From an uncultured Chlorobiota bacterium (GTDB taxonomy: Bacteria > Bacteroidota > Bacteroidia > Bacteroidales > JAADGE01), in assembly GCA_947311255.1 (NCBI GenBank), contig CAMZKL010000013.1, positions 1 through 64,000 of the forward strand: a stretch of 64,000 nt of DNA, written 5' to 3'. Position 1 is the first letter of the stretch. Each line of letters starts with the position of its first letter. Below, in pieces: positions 62,602 to 64,000 of the stretch. The notes beneath the pieces were generated by a model. The model did no database searches. It was not told the DNA's origin and worked only from the letters and a program-made list of their open reading frames with translations. The position numbers were made by a program, and so were the translations under genes.

Positions 62602-64000
62602 ATGAAATATTTAATAAAAAGGAAATATCTTTCAATAAGTATCATCTTCATAATTTTAATTTCAATTTTAAGTTTTAAAATCTTAGATGATAATGATGAT
62701 TTTGAAATAGCAAAAAGTTTTGATATTTTTCACAATGTTGTTCGTGAAATACGTCTTTTTTATGTTGATGAGGCTGATATTAGCAAACTTATAAATGAAA
62801 GTACAACTGAACTTCTTGAAAAGTTAGATCCGTACACAGTTTTTTATCCGGAATCTAAAATTGAAGATTTTACTTTAATGACAAAAGGTTCATATGGTGG
62901 CGTAGGTGCAACTATTTTAGAGAAAAACGGAACATTATTAATAACCAATGTTTATAAAGATGCTCCTGCTGATAAAGCAGGACTAAAAATTGGAGATAAA
63001 ATTGTTGAAGTAAAAAATATTAAAGTTACTGAAAAAAATATTACAGAAGTTAAAGAATTACTAAAAGGAGAGCCAGGAAGTGAGATATATATAAAAATTA
63101 AAAGATATGGGCAAATTGATAATATTGAAAAAACAATTTTACGAGAAAAAATAATATTTCCCAATATTCCTCACTCTCAAATTTTGGAAGATAGATTTGC
63201 CTACGTAAAATTGAACTCTTTTACATTTGGAGCAGGAAAAGAAGTGCAAATTAAAATTGCTGAAATGAAAAAGAAAGCAAATTTAGAGGGCGTAATTTTA
63301 GATTTGCGTGCTAATCCAGGAGGTTTGTTAAACGAAGCCGTTAATATTGTGAGTCTATTTGTAAAAAAAGGTAGTGTTATTGTTTCTACAAGAGGAAAAG
63401 TTGAACAATGGAATCATGTTTATAAAGCAAAAAATGATCCTGTTTTTCCAAATATTCCTGTAATAGTTTTGATTAATAGCAGATCAGCATCGGCATCAGA
63501 AATAGTATCAGGAGCTCTTCAAGATTTGGACAGAGCAGTTATTATTGGTCAACGCTCGTTTGGAAAAGGTTTAGTGCAAACAACAAGAAAACTTAGTTAT
63601 AACACTAGAATAAAGATAACAACAGCAAAATATTATATTCCTAGTGGAAGATGTATTCAAGCAATTGATTATTCTCATAGAAATGAAGATGGTAGTATTG
63701 GACATGTCCCGGATTCATTAATTTCTGAATTTAAAACAAATAATGGAAGAAAAGTATTTGATGGAGGAGGAATTGTGCCGGATATTACGGTTAGTATTGA
63801 TACTTTGAGTGATTTTACTCAACAATTATTTAAAAACAATTTAATATTTGATTTTGGAACTAAATATTTTTATGAAAATAAAACAATTCCTGATGTGGAG
63901 AAATTTACTGTTTCTGATAAAATGTATAAAGATTTTATAGATTTTGTAATTAATCAAAAAAAAGATTTTCGTTCTAAAAGTCAAAATTTATCAGATGAAT
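62602..64000 (+). CDS. S41-family C-terminal processing protease (cut by window end)
   Basis: The frame opens at the ATG at 62602 and stays open for 466 codons to the window end. It has an N-terminal membrane anchor (ISIIFIILISILSF) and a PDZ domain (about 85-165; GGVGATILEKNGTL, APADKAGLKIGDKI). The S41 catalytic domain follows, with the nucleophile serine in SRSASASEIVSGAL and the lysine in GQRSFGKGLVQ. FDGGGIVPDITV is also typical. It would trim C-terminal tails of exported proteins. In this phylum it lies near rnpA, as here. Confidence 0.92.
   Translation, partial: MKYLIKRKYLSISIIFIILISILSFKILDDNDDFEIAKSFDIFHNVVREIRLFYVDEADISKLINESTTELLEKLDPYTVFYPESKIEDFTLMTKGSYGGVGATILEKNGTLLITNVYKDAPADKAGLKIGDKIVEVKNIKVTEKNITEVKELLKGEPGSEIYIKIKRYGQIDNIEKTILREKIIFPNIPHSQILEDRFAYVKLNSFTFGAGKEVQIKIAEMKKKANLEGVILDLRANPGGLLNEAVNIVSLFVKKGSVIVSTRGKVEQWNHVYKAKNDPVFPNIPVIVLINSRSASASEIVSGALQDLDRAVIIGQRSFGKGLVQTTRKLSYNTRIKITTAKYYIPSGRCIQAIDYSHRNEDGSIGHVPDSLISEFKTNNGRKVFDGGGIVPDITVSIDTLSDFTQQLFKNNLIFDFGTKYFYENKTIPDVEKFTVSDKMYKDFIDFVINQKKDFRSKSQNLSDE

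Overview
The window is AT-rich, densely coded chromosome of a member of the Bacteroidota, probably an anaerobic or marine lineage near the Bacteroidales/Marinilabiliales (lineage is inference). The evidence is: TonB-dependent receptors with an N-terminal carboxypeptidase-regulatory-like domain, one paired with a DUF4249 lipoprotein; a type IX secretion C-terminal tail and a PorV-like barrel; a DUF2723 membrane protein; the DUF4271-hemD-rnpA ... S41 peptidase neighbourhood; promoters of the Bacteroidota type (TTTG, about 19-20 bases, TAnnTTTG); and little Shine-Dalgarno signal. Genes stop normally at TAA, TAG and TGA.

Layout. 0-13 kb: an outer-membrane barrel protein, malate dehydrogenase, two methyltransferases, DapF, a TonB receptor/lipoprotein pair, a membrane pyrophosphatase and a thioredoxin-like lipid-envelope protein. 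13-27 kb: an OmpA protein, Obg GTPase, thiol peroxidase, patatin, a fused hypoxanthine phosphoribosyltransferase-adenylate kinase, a PorV-like barrel, a redoxin, a HAMP-GAF-PAS membrane protein, RsmI, a sigma-70 paralogue broken by an in-frame stop, a double-AAA CbxX-like ATPase and an orphan CheR.

27-36 kb looks acquired: CCG proline codons and overall G+C rise visibly. It holds a sirtuin, the rubble of a bacteriocin-type exporter (C39-peptidase ABC transporter and HlyD fragments, several frameshifts), then a seven-gene operon behind a textbook promoter: DsrE-like, TusA-like, MvhD-like, QmoA-like, QmoB/HdrA-like, a small winged-helix protein, and a QmoC-like membrane subunit. Together these suggest a quinone-linked, flavin/iron-sulfur electron-transfer complex served by sulfur-carrier proteins, with no AprAB, Sat, DsrAB or HdrB in the window. 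It is the strongest candidate for an undescribed system here. A Schlafen/AlbA-type protein follows.

36-64 kb returns to the host style: DUF2723 protein, rpsP-rimM, exonuclease III, a second TonB receptor, a DUF58 protein, thioredoxin, a secreted FG-GAP protein, a GntR-controlled ABC operon with a visible operator, a Uma2 nuclease that has lost its normal start, an ABC ATPase plus permease-M1 peptidase fusion, an outer-membrane barrel receptor, rnpA-hemD-DUF4271 on the minus strand, an acyl-CoA dehydrogenase and an S41 protease cut by the window edge. Several intergenic inverted-repeat elements (4.6, 50.7, 56.4 kb) and a 114-bp tandem duplication (48.6 kb) lie between genes. I saw no tRNA, rRNA, CRISPR array or intact insertion sequence.
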